Positions 1 to 9,907 of a stretch of DNA of 64,000 nucleotides are shown piece by piece. The stretch covers positions 23,470,677 to 23,534,676 of the forward strand of contig NW_020653851.1 in assembly GCF_003589595.1 (NCBI RefSeq), written 5' to 3'. Within the stretch, counting starts at the first letter, position 1; each line of letters begins with the position of its first letter. A program made the position numbers and the translations under genes. The notes under the pieces are model-generated. The model did no database searches. It worked only from the letters and a program-made list of their open reading frames with translations, and had not been told where the DNA came from. Origin of the DNA: Hyposmocoma kahamanoa. Taxonomy: Eukaryota > Arthropoda > Insecta > Lepidoptera > Cosmopterigidae.

Positions 1-60
<60 letters not shown>
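1..60. repeat. (CT)n then (TG)n microsatellite
   Basis: The window opens inside a pure CT dinucleotide run of about 46 bases that passes directly into a short TG run. It is probably longer beyond the window edge. Confidence 0.95.
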
Positions 61-61
<1 letters not shown>

Positions 62-138
62 TTTAAAATGGCGATCTAGCAGTGCCTAAACTTCTTCATA
101 AAATTTTCCCGCCATTGCGGTATAATCTTCTTACTTAC

Positions 139-337
139 GGTCCAACCCTATTTTTGATATATAACAATGATTTATGCCAACAGAAGCTCACATGACACTG
201 TTTTATTGGCTTATGGTAAGGATTAAACCACTGCTAAATTCCATGCTGACAATGGTTTAGGCATTGTAATGAAATGGTTCACAGATAATTTGTTCACCGT
301 CAACCTTGACAAAACCAAATTCTTGTTGTTATATCAC
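139..337 (+). pseudogene. LINE reverse transcriptase remnant
   Basis: A broken reverse transcriptase fragment. Codons from 139 read GPTLFLIYNNDL, matching the region just before the RT active site (usually G-P-x-LFxxYxNDL). After a frameshift near 190 the reading resumes as DTVLLAYGKD, a stop, then a stretch including MKWFTDNLFTVNLDKTKFLL. That matches the segment after the catalytic DD and the conserved N-x-x-KT-x-F motif. The two catalytic Asp are disrupted by the frameshift. It has no 5' half and no recognisable tail, so it is a dead relic. The clade cannot be fixed; Jockey/CR1-like is most likely from the motif wording. Confidence 0.7.
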
Positions 338-535
338 ACGATTACTTCGGCATTTTGATGATTTTGATGATTCTTTTTTTGTTGGAAAGAGTACCTCAGT
401 GTTGGTCCCATTGAAATTTGAAGAAAATATTCATACCTAACCACCACCACCTCTAAGCGTAGCAAACCAGGCGATGGATCCAGTTTCGCGCACTTACCGG
501 TAACCGTGTTCAATAAGACTTGGCAAATAGATGTA
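338..535 (+). repeat. Dispersed repeat, 'GATGATTCTTTTTTTGTTGG' family
   Basis: Shares an ordered series of blocks with 33578-33835 and 37718-37900: GATGATTCTTTTTTTGTTGG, then TTGGTCCCATT, then GGTAACCG, then ACTTGGCAAATAGATGTAAT. The first part of the family (AACCGACTTGAAAAAAGGAG) is missing here. It carries no coding sequence and its class is unknown. Confidence 0.7.
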
Positions 536-540
536 ATTGA

Positions 541-1467
541 CACTGTGTCAACTCGAATACGCTTCTTTTGGTGTGCCGTAGTTTGTAAAGAGCGGTGTTG
601 AGTACCATCCTACTTAAGCCTAGAGACTATCCCACTGTTAAGCTATACACTCGTCATACAAATCTTCCCCCGACCCATCTCTCTTATCAGAAATCAAGGA
701 GTCTCTATCTGTGATGTCAAATGATGTCGCACTGCCTTCCTTTCTTTACTGTACTTTCTTTTCTTAAATTAAAAGCAAAATTGCGAATGTCTAGTGGCAA
801 TAATATTTAGTTGTAAGTGTTCTCTGATTCGCATTAGGTAAAAGTGGCGGTCTATATGCTACAAGTGACGAAACATTCAATTTATTGTCTGTAATTCTCG
901 GACTGGGTTTACACTATCAACTTTTTTCAGTACAAAAATACTCCTGTTACAAATACCTCAGCAATTTCTGTCTTTAATCCAAATCTTTAAGGCCGCATCA
1001 AGGTTTAATCCAAGGTTTAAACCAGAATAATAGAACTATCATGAGAACCTAAAACTCTCATTGAAAAGCCAAAAACGCAAGCTCATTAAGTCAACAATTA
1101 GATTATTACCAGTATCATATGTCATTAACTCGTTCTCACAAACTGGAGAAGGCCATTCTTCAATTTCAACCACTATAAACAAATATTGCGAAACTATATT
1201 CATTTCAAATCCTCAAGTCTCGAACTGCTGCGCCTTTTCTATGTGACTTGAGAGACTTGAAAATATGTATTGTAAATTATACAATAAAGTCCCATGGCTA
1301 TTGTAATTGGGTTTTGAAAATTAGGGACTTTGCGTAGAGTATTTTAAAGCGTGTGGTACAAGGCGAGGTTGTGCAGTTTTGGATGTGAGACTTTCGGAGT
1401 ATGGTCCAAAGATCTTAACTGAAGCGAAAACATGAAGATGAGCTCTGGTTGCCTAGTGGGAAAATGG
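541..1467. other. No recognisable gene or repeat
   Basis: AT-rich sequence. Short reading frames lack any family resemblance. A small direct repeat of CAAGGTTTAA lies near 1005-1025. Confidence 0.5.
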
Positions 1468-1725
1468 TAGCTTCTCAATAGAATCTCCTTGTGAGAGAGT
1501 TCGTCCAGGGAATTACTGCTACCTTATTTGTCCTGCCGGCACGCAGTAATGTGAGCATTACTCCGTTCCAGTTTTGAAGGACAAGGGTGCTGGTGAAATT
1601 ATTATGAAACTTGTCAACTTATGTCTCAGGGTAACAGGCGTAGAAGCAGTGTCTCTCAGATCTCTGCGACTTAAAGCTCTGAGTGGCTTTATAACTGTTA
1701 ATGTAGGTGGCAATACATCTCCCTA
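1468..1725 (+). repeat. Rep1 copy, 3' part lost
   Basis: Starts with a degraded 'GTAGAGCTCCTTGTGAAAGAG'-like head, then GTTCGTCCAGGGAATTACTG, AAGGGTGCTGGTGAAATTA, CTTGTCAACTTATGTCTCAG and TTAAAGCTCTGAGTGGC in the family order. It ends before the usual TGGACAGGCGTGTCGC block. Confidence 0.85.
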
Positions 1726-2660
1726 AGGGTTTAAGAAAACATCTTGATGAGACCCGCATGTCGAAGACGATTAACAAAGGCCCGTACACAACAGTGGAAT
1801 GTATGTAATCCTTTGCTTGCAAATGACTGGAAAATCGAATACTCTAAAATACAACTACTGCCTAACAATAAAATTCAACAGCTAACAAATAACACACAAA
1901 GATTATAAAAATCCGTCAAATAACAACGTACCGAAATTTGACATTGCAAAAAAAGCAGCAAAAATTGTATGTCGGACACAGAAACTTTATACTTATTCAT
2001 CGAACCTCACTTTCCCGACTTGCGCCACAAACAAAGCTGTACTTGCACAATCGGCGCCGGTGCACGCGATATCATTACCTCTAAACTCCTACGCCCTTGA
2101 AACAGGGAGATGGCAGCAAAATTGATACTTAACACTAATAATGTAAATGTCATCTCACTTTATGTGAGTACAGATTATGAGAGTTACATTACTTATTTCG
2201 ACGTGCAAAATAAAATTTGTAACTTAAATAACTTAAACACAAGGTCATAATAAAAATTGTGACTGTTAATGGCAACATCCTGTAGCCTTACACATTTCAC
2301 CGAATAACGTTTACCCGAACGACTTCGAATTTTGAACGACTCGATGACTCGATTTGTTTTCGATTGAAGTTTGTGGCTTCCGTAATGTGTTTGCTATAAC
2401 CCTGTGAAATGAAATACGACGCTTTGGAAATGTTTTTGTTTAACACTGGCCGCGGAGTCGCATCTACTGGTATCGAATATCGACTTGTTACCGATTGGTT
2501 TTTGGTTATTATATTTTAAGACGTTATTGTTATTCACAGAATATCATTATCGTTACAGATTTCTCGCTATGGTATGTTTTTTTTAATATTTCGTACATTT
2601 CGGAACTGTTACACGCTCCATGGGTTGAGTAGCAATGACAGATGATAGCTCTGTGAACAG
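1726..2660. other. No recognisable gene
   Basis: AT-rich unique-looking DNA with no long reading frame and no copy of the repeat families defined in this window. Confidence 0.5.
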
Positions 2661-2662
2661 AC

Positions 2663-2915
2663 ATATCGACTGTGAACTGGCAACCAGTACTATCACAATT
2701 TTGACAACTTTACAGGATGAAGAAAAGACTTGTTTGCGTCATTTATATAGCATCTGGTTTACTAAATAAATATACTTACGTAATTATTAAATATTTTTAT
2801 TATACATGTTATTAAAGTAATGGAATTAGTAGAGTATGAAATAGTATAAAATGGTACTAAAAAGTGAAATCTTTAGAATATTGAGATAGCACCGGTTGTC
2901 AGTTCACAGTCGATA
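2663..2915. mobile_element. MITE-like element with about 32-bp TIRs
   Basis: The ends are inverted repeats: ATATCGACTGTGAACTGGCA at the left and its near-exact complement ending GTTCACAGTCGATAT at the right. Over 32 bp there are about three mismatches. The 253-bp interior is AT-rich and non-coding. No clear target duplication was found, so the superfamily is open. Confidence 0.7.
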
Positions 2916-2956
2916 TCTAATTATCTATCTAAGCTCTTTCACTGCCGACGACTACC

Positions 2957-3240
2957 TATACCTAATGTGACCACGTCCCGTCCCGCTTTTAGGTGTGTGT
3001 CCCGCTGTCCCCAAAAACTTAAAAGTGTCCCTCTTTTACAAAACAGAACACACGTAAGAGTAAATTTAAAAAAATGGCGCGATAGCGAAAAATATATAAT
3101 GCCAGCCAAAAAGACTAGTTTTACACAAGATTAGTTTTTTTTTAAATTTTGCTTCTTTTTATTTATTTTTATCATTAAATATTTTATAACTTATCGTAAA
3201 CATGTCTTTTATTTTTGAAACAATAATAAATTTACAGGCG
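2957..3240 (+). repeat. Dispersed repeat shared with 23148-23430
   Basis: Begins with CTATACCTAATGTGACCACG and contains blocks such as AGCGGGACA-like, GGACACACACC-like, AAAAGACTAGTTTTACACAAG and AATTTTAAAAA in complementary form to 23148-23430. The 23148 copy is bounded by TACCTAATGTGAC and GTCACGTTACCTA, suggesting short TIRs. Class unknown, probably a DNA-transposon derivative. Confidence 0.6.
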
Positions 3241-3299
3241 TCCTGCGCTGAGGAAAAACAATGGTACGTAACCCAAACCTTATCTATTTATGTCATCAA

Positions 3300-3455
3300 G
3301 CAGAAATGTGAACACTACTGCGTTTCGGTTTTGAATGGTAAGAGTGCTGGTGAAATTACAGGCACATGGGACATATCAACTTATGTCTCGGATGACAAGC
3401 GCAGTGGCAGTGCCCTTCAGTTCTTTGCGACTTGTTCATCCCATCTCTTGGTTCC
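3300..3455 (+). repeat. Rep1 fragment
   Basis: Contains TTTCGGTTTTGAATGGTAAG, GTGCTGGTGAAATTACAGGC and CAACTTATGTCTCGG in the family order, then jumps by deletion to the terminal TTGTTCATCCCATC block. Confidence 0.85.
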
Positions 3456-4149
3456 ATAAAAGGACGTCTTCGTCTTGATTCAATTTATCCAAAAAAAGGG
3501 ACTGACAATGTTAATGCGACAAATAATTATAAAAGGAAAATAAAAAGAAATCACACCGTGGTAAGAAATATGTAATGACATATGTGATCATTTTATTTAC
3601 TAATAAGTAATAAAATTACATGTAGTTCTTTTCAAAACCAATTGGTGTACCTTCCAAGAAAAAAGTTAGTTACGTAGGTCGATTCAGAGTTGCACGTTCT
3701 GTACTGTGATGTAAACCCGTTTTAGTTAAATTGTAAGTTACGTTTATTTGTGTTGATTGCCGCTTAATCGATTGCCATTCCACTTCTTAATTTTTTTTTT
3801 CACTTAGGGAATTTTTCTTTCTGTTCGTTTGAACTTTGACCAATAATAACAACAAAAATAAACAAAGGAAAAACGAATCAATCAACGGAAAATCATCTAT
3901 ATAGAAGAATCGCGATTCACCAAAACATTCTTAAGCTTGCGCTTCCGGTCAATGCAAAAATGTAACAAAAAGGAAAACACCCAGTGTTGCCATTAACAAA
4001 ATTAAATAAAAGTGAAAGTTTCGTTGTCAACAAATTATTTTTACTTTTTTAAATGATTTAACTCTTTCGGTTTTACTTTTACATAATCAAGATGAGAAAT
4101 ACTTGTAATTTACCGATACCTCTCACGTCAGTTGTTGTACGTCAAAATA
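3456..4149. other. No recognisable gene
   Basis: AT-rich, with homopolymer runs. No reading frame with family resemblance. Confidence 0.5.
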
Positions 4150-4192
4150 ATTTTTAACTTATATATTACTATACTTTTTTATGTATATTATA

Positions 4193-4200
4193 GGTTCCAT
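4193..4200. repeat. 8-bp target duplication GGTTCCAT, left copy
   Basis: GGTTCCAT directly precedes the CTTAGAATAATAACGCA terminus and recurs directly after the other terminus at 5856-5863. Confidence 0.85.
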
Positions 4201-4412
4201 CTTAGAATAATAACGCATAGAACATGCATAGAATGATAGTTTCATATCAAACGAACTGTCACAAATGAGGCAAAAATCAAATTCATGTAGACTAGTTTTA
4301 GTAGGTTAATTTTCGGTTTTTGTGAATATTTATATAAAAATACAAGTTGAAACGCGTTACTTCCTTGTGGAATGTGATGTTACTATCTATTTTATGTTTG
4401 TCGGACGTATTT

Positions 4413-5683
4413 TTATTTATTTATTTATTTATTTTTCATGCAAGTCACATTTGTACATACAATATTGACATCTATGACACCCTGTAAGGGTATGGCACTT
4501 AGTCGCAACACCCTATTACTATACATTACATTTACAATTTTAGTATCGTCAAGTACACAATAATAATATTAATAATAATTAAAAATATGAACAAAACAAT
4601 AAATGTCAATTTGATTCTAATTAATTAAATTACTTACTAAAAATTAATTAAATTTGTCAGCATAATATTCATTTAGGTCATAATAACATTTCTCATTTAG
4701 CAGTTCTTTTAAATTTTTGATGAAAGTTGTGTCATTTGTCTCATTTCTTAGGTACTCTGGTAGTTTATTATGAATTTTAACGGCATTATAATAAGGACTG
4801 TTTTGATAGATAGTCATAGTAGTTCGTGGTAGGTTTAGCTTATTTTTATATCTGGATGGTCTCAAAGGATTTGGTACAGCGCTAATAAATAATTCCTTAT
4901 GCTTTCTTATAAATTTTGCCATTTCTAATATGTACATAGAGTGAAGGGTTAATATTTTTAAGTTTTTAAAATGTTGTCTACAAGAATCCATTTGCTTGAT
5001 ATTTGTGAGAATACGTACGCACTTTTTCTGTAGGATAAAGAGATCATTTACCTGGGAACTGTTTCCCCATAATATCAAACCGTAGTTCAACCAAGCGAAT
5101 GCAAAACCGTAATAGGCTGTTAAGGCTGTCTTTAAATTTGTGACACATTTCAGTTGGTACAGGGCATAGGTAAATTGGGACATTTTAGTTTTAATTTTTT
5201 CTACATGCGTTCTCCAGTCAAGATGCGAGTCAATTTCTATCCCTAGGAAAGTACATGTATTAACTTTATTTAAGTATTTACCATTTATACATAAATCTAA
5301 TCCTAAAGCAGGCATTTGCCGCGGTTTAAATTCTATAATTTTAGTTTTGTTGTAGTTAACTTCTAGGTTGTGTACATTTAGCCAGTTTGTTACGTCTTTA
5401 AAAGTTTGTTCAAAGTGTAATTTAAAATTTTTGTCCTCTTTGTTGTATTTGAAGATTAGAGAGATATCGTCTGCAAATAAAGTACATGATGTTTTTATGT
5501 GCTTAGGTAAATCATTTATGTACAATATAAACAGGATACATCCCAGTACGCTACCCTGGGGAATCGAACAGTTTGTACAGATTTCATTTGACCTGTATGT
5601 AATTATTTCCATAGTATTAGTGTTTTGACTTTCAACTTGTACATACTGGATTCTATTTTCTAAGTAGGAGCATAGCCATTTAA
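4413..5683 (-). mobile_element. 5'-truncated LINE insertion
   Basis: Reads on the minus strand. The body ends in an (AAAT)n tail at 4413-4435, preceded by about 200 bp of 3' UTR containing the CCTGTAAGGGTATGGCACTT stretch on the plus strand. The 5' end is cut within the reverse transcriptase domain, as expected for abortive target-primed reverse transcription. It interrupts the THAP-MITE, so it is younger than that MITE. The frame is still fully open, which also argues for recent arrival. Confidence 0.85.
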
Positions 5684-5687
5684 ACAC
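4644..5687 (-). CDS. Truncated LINE reverse transcriptase, C-terminal 347 aa
   Basis: C-terminal part of a LINE ORF2. Near the N-terminus of what remains it has IPQGSVLGCILFILYINDLP (RT motif 4 region) and the catalytic LFADDISL. It then has the LNVHNLEVNYNKTKIIEF thumb-proximal block and FLGIEID. A long alpha-helical C-terminal region follows, with LNYGLILWGNSS, LQKKCVRILTN and HFKNLKILTLHSMYILEMAK. No endonuclease survives and the first RT motifs are gone. The residual frame is open to a stop before a short 3' UTR, but the protein cannot be functional alone. The C-terminal half is clearly related to the LINE tail at 48652-49140 (WGN, QKxCxRxxxxxKxxDSCxxHFKNLKILTL). Clade probably CR1/Jockey group; the exact family was not determined. 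The nominal first Met is internal, so the start has no biological meaning. Confidence 0.85.
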   Translation of the reverse strand: MFKWLCSYLENRIQYVQVESQNTNTMEIITYRSNEICTNCSIPQGSVLGCILFILYINDLPKHIKTSCTLFADDISLIFKYNKEDKNFKLHFEQTFKDVTNWLNVHNLEVNYNKTKIIEFKPRQMPALGLDLCINGKYLNKVNTCTFLGIEIDSHLDWRTHVEKIKTKMSQFTYALYQLKCVTNLKTALTAYYGFAFAWLNYGLILWGNSSQVNDLFILQKKCVRILTNIKQMDSCRQHFKNLKILTLHSMYILEMAKFIRKHKELFISAVPNPLRPSRYKNKLNLPRTTMTIYQNSPYYNAVKIHNKLPEYLRNETNDTTFIKNLKELLNEKCYYDLNEYYADKFN

Positions 5688-5855
5688 TTATTTACCGCAC
5701 ATTTCGTCATTTTTAGCTAAAATTCTTAAGCTGTTCGCGGTGCAAGTTGACCTTGAGCACTGACGGCCCGCCCGCTCGTGTAGGCCCTTTGGGAGCGCTT
5801 CAATTTGCCTCACTTAGCGTGTGCGGACTAGGTTTCTATGCGTTATTATTCTAAG

Positions 5856-5863
5856 GGTTCCAT
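5856..5863. repeat. 8-bp target duplication GGTTCCAT, right copy
   Basis: Matches 4193-4200 exactly and abuts the MITE terminus ATTATTCTAAG. Confidence 0.85.
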
Positions 5864-6091
5864 ATTTAAAAGTAAAGAAATCATTTAGGGTTATGTTTAC
5901 TTTTAAACATGGAACCTATAATAAAAGCGGTATTTTAACTTACAACAACTTACTCCCGGTATTGATATAGCGAATTGTTCAAAAGTGCAGACAAATACGA
6001 CAACGTATACCCATGAAAAAAAGAAATGAAAACCATTACATATATAAATGTATATACTATTCCAATCTATATTATTAAATCATTTATACAA

Positions 6092-6312
6092 CTGCCTCCG
6101 TGGCCGAACGGTTACCGTGCTGGACTGCCACGCAGAGGTCCCGGGTTGGAATCCCGGGCCGAGAGAGATATTTGTATGGACTACATTTATTTCTCTCGTG
6201 AGTTTGGGTGTAATTTGTGGTTGTCTATTTGTGTGTCCATGGCACCCGTGATACAGAGTTTCCCTAGTACGGGGCTATGAATGTGTACACGTTATTATTA
6301 TTATTTATATTT
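6092..6312 (+). mobile_element. SINE-A, full length
   Basis: tRNA-derived SINE. The head has a pol III A box (TGGCCGAACGG) and a B box (GGTTGGAATCC, one base off the canonical GGTTCGAATCC). The tRNA-unrelated body contains TTTATTTCTCTCGTGAGTTT and CCATGGCACCCGTGATACAG. It ends in a (TTA)n tail. The tRNA part does not fold into a clean acceptor stem, so it is a SINE rather than a tRNA gene. Confidence 0.9.
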
Positions 6313-6667
6313 AGGTACCATTATATGAGCCATGTTTTCTTGAAATAAGTGGTTTAATAATATAGCAAAATTTTTTTTTTTTTTTCAAATTAAACAAAAG
6401 GAGCAGTGGTAGTCGACCATTCGATACCCTGTAGAGCCATGTAGGCATAAATTGAATTCTTAAGTTACGAGTACGTACGTAATGAATAAAGTGTAGGCAA
6501 ACATCATAATGAAACCTGCCCGTAGAAGAAGCTTCGCAGCCCTTGGAAAACTAATAATTTCCAACTTCTTAGATGAGACCTGTGCGCAGCAGTGTACGTA
6601 TAATGGGTTCGCAATGATAGAATGAAACAAATTGCGTACTGCTATTGTATATCCATTTTAATTACAC

Positions 6668-6745
6668 AACGTTTAATGAAATCGAACCCGGTGCTTCCCC
6701 GTCCAGAGGCCACAGTGCAAACCCTTAGGTCACCGAGGTGATCAG
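6668..6745 (-). mobile_element. tRNA-related SINE fragment (SINE-C-like)
   Basis: On the minus strand a CTCGGTGACCTAAGGGTTT head and a GGGTTCGATT B box are visible. The rest of the SINE is missing. Confidence 0.55.
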
Positions 6746-6814
6746 GCAACATTGTTTTAATAGGACAGTTTTATTCGCTCACACTGTGCTCTCACAATAC
6801 CCGAGTTTTTTAAT

Positions 6815-6912
6815 TTTCTGGCACCAAGTGATGGGACAAACAAGTCGTGCGCCTGATGGTAAGCGACACGCCTGCCCATAACGCAAATATCCGAGTGGCA
6901 ATGCCATTGTGC
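6815..6912 (-). repeat. Rep1 3' fragment
   Basis: Contains GTGATGGGACAAACAAGTCG, GCGCCTGATGGTAAGCGACA and CGCCTGCCCATAACG, the complement of the family 3' end. Confidence 0.85.
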
Positions 6913-6934
6913 AACAACAAACGACATATTTTTA

Positions 6935-7605
6935 GTCGATATAACGCTAAACACATATGATTAATTTATGGTATACAGACATTTGACGTATTCTTGCATG
7001 ATATAAATGTCACTCGATATAATAGACGATTGATATAACAACTTTCAGTCTAATATACCGATGGCATAATGTTCATTTTATATAAACACTTCAGATATAA
7101 CATTCACTGAGTATGTTTTATTAATATAATTCCAGTGGTGTTTAGATGCAATGGGATTGAGCGGAATTGTTTGCATTTCCTAGTTGGTCCGACCTCCTCC
7201 TGTGGGTTTAGGTTAGGTTAGTATATGCAATTAAACATTCTGCTTAAAGTTTTAATAAATATATTTTATTACACAAAAAGCAGTGATACAAAAACAATTA
7301 TATTTTGAAATAAAAAAATCTTATCAACATTATATAGGGCGCTTCAACAATTCGTAAAACGAAATATTGTGTTATATTATTTAATACATTATACTGCTTA
7401 TGCCATTTGATCTTTATGTCACCTAATCATTACATCTAATGTTTGTTATACGGAAGGTTTATTTATTATACACATTGAAATTATGCCTCTTGTTGTTATA
7501 CCTCTTGTTGATTATATACAGTGAGTGATTATATCCTTAGAAATTATATCAAATGTTGTTATACGAAGTAAAAATACCTTATTCCTTGTTATATCTTCCA
7601 TTACA
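6935..7605. mobile_element. Element built of opposing ~16-nt TATAAC arrays
   Basis: The left half (6935-7145) contains a series of GATATAAC/GATATAAT words spaced roughly 15-20 nt apart. The right half (7371-7605) contains the complementary GTTATATC/GTTATAC words at similar spacing, about 13 units. The central 220 bp lacks them. The two arrays point toward each other, as in DNA transposons with iterated subterminal repeats. No coding sequence and no target duplication were identified. A (TTAGG)3 run lies in the core at 7208-7223. Confidence 0.55.
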
Positions 7606-7975
7606 CACCCGGCAGTAATTTCGTAGACGAACTCTTCCACAAAAAGCTCTGTTACTAAAATCGTTAAATCTGCAAAAGCTCTTAATTATAAGGCACAAAT
7701 AGGCAAAATCCACACACCAGGCTCCCATGAATAGACGGAAGACCCTCAAACGAAAAGCTAAACATCCAAATTTCTCTTATACAAACAGAAACCGCAAATA
7801 AGTTCCGCGTGCGACGAGAGCTTTGGTAACAATGACAAAAGATTTCCACGGAAAATGTTGTAACCATCACACAAAAGGTAATTATGAATAATAATTAAAA
7901 CAAAGGATGTTCTGCGCCTAGACCGAGAGTACCAAGAACAAACGCGTGTGTACGAAAAGACTGAACACAAAGTCC
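7606..7975. other. No recognisable gene
   Basis: Nothing beyond short, unsupported reading frames. Confidence 0.5.
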
Positions 7976-7979
7976 ATGT

Positions 7980-8110
7980 CAAAATAATCTATATTTCATA
8001 GGTAAGCAAATTACACTTGAAGTTGCCATATTGACTAAACTCTACTGCTGCATGCGTACAATTCAAATTCCCCTGAGATGAATGAGCAAGAAACCAGAGG
8101 ATAATAGGTG
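7980..8110 (-). repeat. Dispersed 3'-end repeat (AATAAAGATTATTTTG type)
   Basis: Plus strand reads CAAAATAATCTATATTTCAT, then TTACACTTGAAG, CTAAACTCTA and TCCCCTGAGATGAATGAGCAAG. The same ordered blocks occur at 10625-10790, 17890-17990 (opposite strand), 32085-32190 and 33400-33490. On the minus strand the family ends in an AATAAAG-like poly(A) signal, suggesting a retrotransposon 3' end. Confidence 0.65.
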
Positions 8111-8224
8111 TGTCTTAGCGGGGTTACTACGTAAAACTGAATCACCGAAGATGGCGAAGTTACCTACCTCATTAGAATTCGGGTTCTTTATAAGTCCTGA
8201 ATATAATTCAAATTAATTTTTATT

Positions 8225-8345
8225 TTTTGTTATAACAAGTGACGGGACGAACAAGTAGTGCACCTGATGGTAAGCTACACGCCAGTCCATAACAGTTCCA
8301 GTGTCAGAGCTTTAAACAGCCAAGATCTGAGAGGCTACCGCTGAG
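8225..8345 (-). repeat. Rep1 3' fragment
   Basis: CAAGTGACGGGACGAACAAG, CACCTGATGGTAAGCTACAC and AGAGCTTTAAA in complementary family order. Confidence 0.85.
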
Positions 8346-8765
8346 TTTATTTACGCAAATCGATTAAAGAAATCGATTATTTACCCAAAACACGTTAAAT
8401 ACATTTTAAGCCATTATTTTAATTTCCTTGTTAACAAATAAACGACAAAAGGAGAAAGACGAAATGTCTGCGAACTTCCCACCTGCGAGGTTATTGTTTA
8501 CCATTATTATTACGTCAGTAGAAAGCTTGATAGAAATATAATTGTATTCTTTAATAACCGGTAGACAGAGCCACATCTAGGCGGGGCATCAAGGTAGTTT
8601 TTGTAAAACAATAGGCGTAATAAAACTTACTCGTTAAGTATTTCTATTTGTCACTTACCTCATTGTTTTTGCGTTATCTCTACTTATAAAACGAATTTTG
8701 CTTAATTTAAACAAGAAACTAAATTTAACTTTGAGTTTACTTCGTAATTTTTGCTTAAACTTAAA
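8346..8765. other. No recognisable gene
   Basis: AT-rich, no family resemblance seen. Confidence 0.5.
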
Positions 8766-8767
8766 CA

Positions 8768-9000
8768 AAGTAGTAGTAGAGCTCCTTTAGAGAAGTACTG
8801 CTTGCTACCTTAGCTGCTATTTCTACGGTCAAGTAAGTTACTACGTTCTGTTTTTCAAGGGTAATATGAGACGGCATATGGGACTTGTCAACTTATGTCT
8901 CAGGGTGACGGGCGCAGTTGCAGGACCCCTCAAATATTTGCAACGGCAATTGGATAGGCATGTCGCATACCACCAGGCGCACGTCTTGACATCATAAAAA
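8768..9000 (+). repeat. Rep1 copy with internal deletions
   Basis: Head AGTAGTAGAGCTCCTTTAGA, then unrelated or deleted sequence. It resumes at GGCATATGGGACTTGTCAAC, continues through TATGTCTCAGGGTGACGGGC and CACCAGGCGCACG, and ends in an A-run. Confidence 0.8.
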
Positions 9001-9905
9001 AATATTTGTTTTGTTGAAACACAAAAAACTTACTTAGCTCGTAATTTTTGCCTAGTTTCTCTTAGCTTTAGATTCATCACACCACAAAATACCAATACTG
9101 AGAGTCAAAATCTTTTTCTATGTCAAAGGTATAAAAGGAAACATCAGGGACACTTCAGTTAGCGAAACCCAAATAGTCTTTTTCTTTAAAGAGCCTCCGG
9201 TAAACTATGACCCTGCCTAAATCCGGCACTGTTAGTTTGACGCAAAGCGTTTGTCTCCCTGAATGTGCTTAAGGTAGATTAGAATTGGTCCATGCGAAGG
9301 TCTTTATCTTTGTCAACAATTATGCGGTAAGTGTGAGAATACATTTATTACATCTCTATGCGTAATCACAGTGCGCAATTAGCATTAGGTATTATTGTAA
9401 GATTACACTTATAGTTGATGAACAAAACTTAAAGAATTAAGCGTCGCGGTATTATATAAATAATAATAATTGTCCGTGTGGCTCCAGAGTTTGATAAAAC
9501 CCAAAATAGAGTATAATAAGATTAAGACTAGAGTGATCGAATTTGTTTATTCATTTGTAAACTTTTATGCTTTGTTCGACAGCTTTTATATTTTGATTTA
9601 TAATCTTCTGTATAAACTTATATAGTCAATGACAAACTTTGTTAGTTTATAATTCATTGTTTACATTACGTAAAAGTTATGCTAAAATTAAGTACGTTAA
9701 AATAACAGTTATTATTGCTTACACACGTGTTAACTACCTGATAGCAAGTAATTATAATTCATATATCACAAAGTGTAAAGGGATCACTACACTTATCTAC
9801 TTGAATTCGGCTCGAGCCGATTAGAAAAAGCTTTTTATAGCACTTAAGCTCACTATACATAGCAATCAAACAAGACATAAATACTTCTTACTACATATAT
9901 ACATT
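9001..9905. other. No recognisable gene
   Basis: AT-rich sequence without repeats assigned here. Short frames only. Confidence 0.5.
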
Positions 9906-9907
9906 TT

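Larger units (their letters stand above)
4201..5855 (-). mobile_element. THAP-MITE (P-superfamily-like), interrupted by a LINE
   Basis: Terminal inverted repeats CTTAGAATAATAACGCATAG / CTATGCGTTATTATTCTAAG, flanked by 8-bp duplications. Without the LINE at about 4413-5683 the element would be close to the 378 bp of the copy at 13532-13909. On the minus strand it carries the THAP-like start seen in that copy: the 5691-5720 side reads MTKCAV before the LINE break, and codons near 4400 give DKHKIDSNITFH on the other side. Eight-bp duplications plus a THAP start are hallmarks of P-element relatives. It is nonautonomous, with no transposase core. Confidence 0.75.
4150..5940. repeat. Hairpin element interrupted by a MITE
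   Basis: Left piece ends TTATAGGTTCCAT. Right piece from 5856 reads GGTTCCATATTTAAAAGTAA and then its inverted copy TTACTTTTAAACATGGAACC followed by TATAATA. Removing the insertion at 4201-5855 and one GGTTCCAT restores a clean inverted repeat. This is evidence that the outer sequence was a hairpin element before the MITE arrived. Confidence 0.6.

Noticed and set aside
6092..6165. Possible genuine tRNA gene with A and B boxes
   Set aside because: The acceptor stem does not pair, the same sequence occurs with a shared 150-bp body at seven other places, and each copy ends in a simple-repeat tail. It is the SINE-A head.
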